Below are positions 62,539 through 64,000 of a stretch of 64,000 bases of DNA, piece by piece. The notes beneath the pieces are model-generated. The model worked only from the letters and a program-made list of their open reading frames with translations, was not told the DNA's origin and did no database searches. This DNA comes from UBA9676 sp963730065 (GTDB lineage Bacteria > Actinomycetota > Actinomycetes > Streptosporangiales > Streptosporangiaceae). The position numbers and the translations under genes are program-made. The DNA lies in NCBI GenBank assembly GCA_963730065.1, contig CAVSQL010000024.1, forward strand, positions 124,001 through 188,000. Reading direction: 5' to 3'. Numbering within the stretch: the stretch's first letter is position 1; the number at the start of each line of letters is the position of its first letter.

Positions 62539-63666
62539 ATGTCTTCTATCCATCGCATCATCCGGGCCGCGGCCGTTGCCGCAGGCGCTGTCGCCTTAGC
62601 GGCGTTCGCGATCGCGCCCGCCGCTGAGGCGGGCACACAATCGTCCTTCATCGGGCAATTCCACAAGATCAAGACGATCGCCTCGACGGTGCCACAGAAC
62701 GGTGACGTGAACCCCTACGGGGTAGCCGTCGTTCCCGGCAACATCGGCAGCCTGGTCAAGGGCGACGTCCTGGTCAGCAACTTCAACAACTCCAAGAACC
62801 TGCAGGGCACCGGGACCACGATCGTGCAGATCTCGCCCGGCGGGCAGCGGACGGTGTTCGCGCATATCAGGAAGGCCAACCTGCCGGGCCGGTGCCCGGG
62901 TGGGGTCGGCCTGACCACGGCGCTTGACATCCTGCCCGGCGGCTGGGTCGTGGTCGGCAGCCTGCCGACCACGGACGGTACCTCCGCGACGGCGAAGGCC
63001 GGGTGCCTGATCGTCGTCAACCGGTGGGGCCAGCCCGCCGAAACCCTGTCCGGTCACGGCATCAACGGGCCCTGGGACATGACGGCCGCCAGCGCGGGCC
63101 CACTGGCCGCGCTGTTCGTCACCAACGTCCTCAGGGGGACCGTCGCCGCGAGCCCGAACGTGGTCAACAACGGCACGGTGCTGCGGCTCGTGCTGAAGCT
63201 GCAGGGAATCAGCCCGCCGGTGCTGATCAGCCACACGGTGATCGGCTCCGGGTTCAGCCAGAGGACTGACCCGGCGGCGCTGGTGATCGGCCCGACCGGG
63301 GTCGCCCTCAACTCCCATGGCACGCTCTACGTGGCCGACAGCCTCGCGAACCGGATCACCGCGATCCCGAATGCGGTGTTCCGGCACCACAGCGCCGGGA
63401 CCGGTTTCGTGGTCACCTCCGGTGGCAGGCTCAACACGCCGCTCGGCCTGATCCTCGCGCCCAACGGCGACGTGCTGACGGTCAACGGCGGGGACGGCCT
63501 GCTGGTCGAGACGACTCCGGCGGGCATGCAGATCGCCCACCGGTTCCTCGACAAGTCGGGCAGTCCGATGGGTGCTGGCGCCTTGTTCGGCCTGGCGCTG
63601 AAGCCGAACCACCGCGGCATCTACTACGTGGACGACGCGGTCAACACGCTGCGGCTGTTCCACTAA
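62539..63666 (+). CDS. Secreted NHL-type beta-propeller protein
   Basis: The 375-residue protein has an N-terminal signal peptide (IIRAAAVAAGAVALAAFAIA, cleavage after AEA). Repeated blades follow: NPYGVAVVPG, ILPGGWVVVGSLP, GPTGVALNSHGTLYVADSLA and TPLGLILAPNGDVLTVNGGD, the G-V-A-x-x-P-x-G pattern of NHL repeats. It has no recognised catalytic residues. Such propellers bind ligands or act as lactonase-like enzymes in the cell envelope. A strong hairpin follows the stop codon. Confidence 0.85.
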   Translation: MSSIHRIIRAAAVAAGAVALAAFAIAPAAEAGTQSSFIGQFHKIKTIASTVPQNGDVNPYGVAVVPGNIGSLVKGDVLVSNFNNSKNLQGTGTTIVQISPGGQRTVFAHIRKANLPGRCPGGVGLTTALDILPGGWVVVGSLPTTDGTSATAKAGCLIVVNRWGQPAETLSGHGINGPWDMTAASAGPLAALFVTNVLRGTVAASPNVVNNGTVLRLVLKLQGISPPVLISHTVIGSGFSQRTDPAALVIGPTGVALNSHGTLYVADSLANRITAIPNAVFRHHSAGTGFVVTSGGRLNTPLGLILAPNGDVLTVNGGDGLLVETTPAGMQIAHRFLDKSGSPMGAGALFGLALKPNHRGIYYVDDAVNTLRLFH

Positions 63667-63676
63667 CCGATCGCCC

Positions 63677-63710
63677 GTGCCCGGCCCCGCCCGACGGCGG
63701 GGCCGGGCAC
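63677..63710 (+). terminator. Intrinsic-type terminator hairpin
   Basis: GTGCCCGGCCCCGCC-CGAC-GGCGGGGCCGGGCAC is a perfect 15-bp stem with a four-base loop, 11 bases past the stop of the propeller gene. There is no U-run, as is common for high-GC actinobacterial terminators. Confidence 0.85.
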
Positions 63711-63793
63711 ACTGGCGCCGGGTGCGACACGCCGGCCGCGGTTTCTACCTCAATCTACGGATCGCGCTAGAGGCCGCCATAGGCTCCGATGCT

Positions 63794-64000
63794 GTGGACC
63801 CGGTGAGGAACCCGTACGCGCCCGGCGCCGGGCAGCGCCCGCCCGAGCTGGCCGGGCGGGACCGCGAGCTCGGCCAGTTCGAGGTCGTGCTGGAACGGAT
63901 CGCCCGCGGCCGGCCAGAGCGCAGCATGGTGCTGACCGGGCTGCGCGGGGTGGGCAAGACCGTGCTGCTGAATTCGTTCCGGTCGATGGCGCTGCAGCGG
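63794..64000 (+). CDS. AAA ATPase domain protein, N-terminal part (cut by window end)
   Basis: The first 69 codons begin with a GTG and encode VDPVRNPYAPGAGQRPPELA, GRDRELGQFEVVLERI and the Walker A motif LTGLRGVGKTVLLN. This matches actinobacterial AAA proteins whose N-terminus precedes a P-loop of the Orc1/Cdc6-like kind. The rest is outside the window, so no function can be assigned. Confidence 0.75.
   Translation, partial: MDPVRNPYAPGAGQRPPELAGRDRELGQFEVVLERIARGRPERSMVLTGLRGVGKTVLLNSFRSMALQR

Overview
The window is high-GC DNA (clearly around 70% G+C, with GTG and TTG starts and strong GC bias at third codon positions) from an actinobacterium. The central block ppiA - rhomboid - crgA - pknB - pbpA - rodA - pstP - fhaB - fhaA - tRNA-Leu is the arrangement that mycobacteria and streptomycetes keep close to the replication origin. 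A Bpa/PafE proteasome activator, an MptB-type mannosyltransferase, a mycothiol-synthase-like tandem GNAT protein, and anti-sigma/anti-sigma-antagonist proteins also point to Actinomycetota. Streptosporangiales or a nearby filamentous order is an inference; no marker here fixes the genus.

Region 1 (1-9.7 kb) is accessory. A two-component system lies divergent from an ABC exporter operon, and the shared gap carries two TAAC-rich boxes that are probable response-regulator sites. It is followed by a frameshifted S53 (sedolisin) peptidase, a truncated membrane-protein gene, the 3' half of a tRNA-Ala gene and a frameshifted aminoglycoside-phosphotransferase-like gene. These look like the scar of an old integration event. 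Next come an antibiotic-biosynthesis-monooxygenase-domain protein, a small membrane protein, and an SPFH-ribbon-helix-helix operon whose promoter shares a GATATC/TTGATAG motif with the small membrane protein.

Region 2 (9.9-26.3 kb) holds mostly single metabolic and stress genes: a RibD-C reductase, acyl-CoA synthetase, an amino-acid permease with proline iminopeptidase, PRC-barrel protein, tandem GNAT, nitronate monooxygenase, isochorismatase-like hydrolase, Mug glycosylase, PNPOx-like protein, VIT-type metal transporter, a potassium channel and an ATP-dependent DNA ligase. A gene-poor, repeat-rich 0.9 kb gap lies between the channel gene and a small secreted peptide.

Region 3 (26.4-36.4 kb) is the conserved cell-division and cell-wall kinase block. 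fhaA, fhaB, pstP, rodA, pbpA and pknB are read on the minus strand, and most neighbours overlap by ATGA or GTGA. PknB (three PASTA domains) and PstP form the kinase/phosphatase pair, the FHA proteins are phospho-readers, and RodA/PbpA make peptidoglycan. A pknA gene is absent.

Region 4 (36.4-53.5 kb) contains a frameshifted universal stress protein, an Fpg/Nei glycosylase, a secreted GH25 lysozyme, a soluble PAS-GAF-PAS histidine kinase, and a Wzm/Wzt-like polysaccharide exporter divergent from a MarR regulator with two 17-bp operators between them. After these come a RsbW-like/STAS pair, a GT2 plus MptB-like glycosyltransferase operon, prephenate dehydratase, Bpa, a quinone oxidoreductase and an EspI-like ParA ATPase with a long repetitive N-terminus.

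Region 5 (53.5-64 kb) has a three-gene operon: APC permease, cNMP-CBS-DUF294 sensor protein, and BetA-like choline dehydrogenase. It is followed by hypothetical genes, tRNA-Ser(UGA), a CtaG-like protein, a secreted NHL-type beta-propeller protein, a strong hairpin terminator, and the start of an AAA ATPase cut by the window edge. I see no CRISPR array, no intact transposase or integrase, and no ESX core genes.
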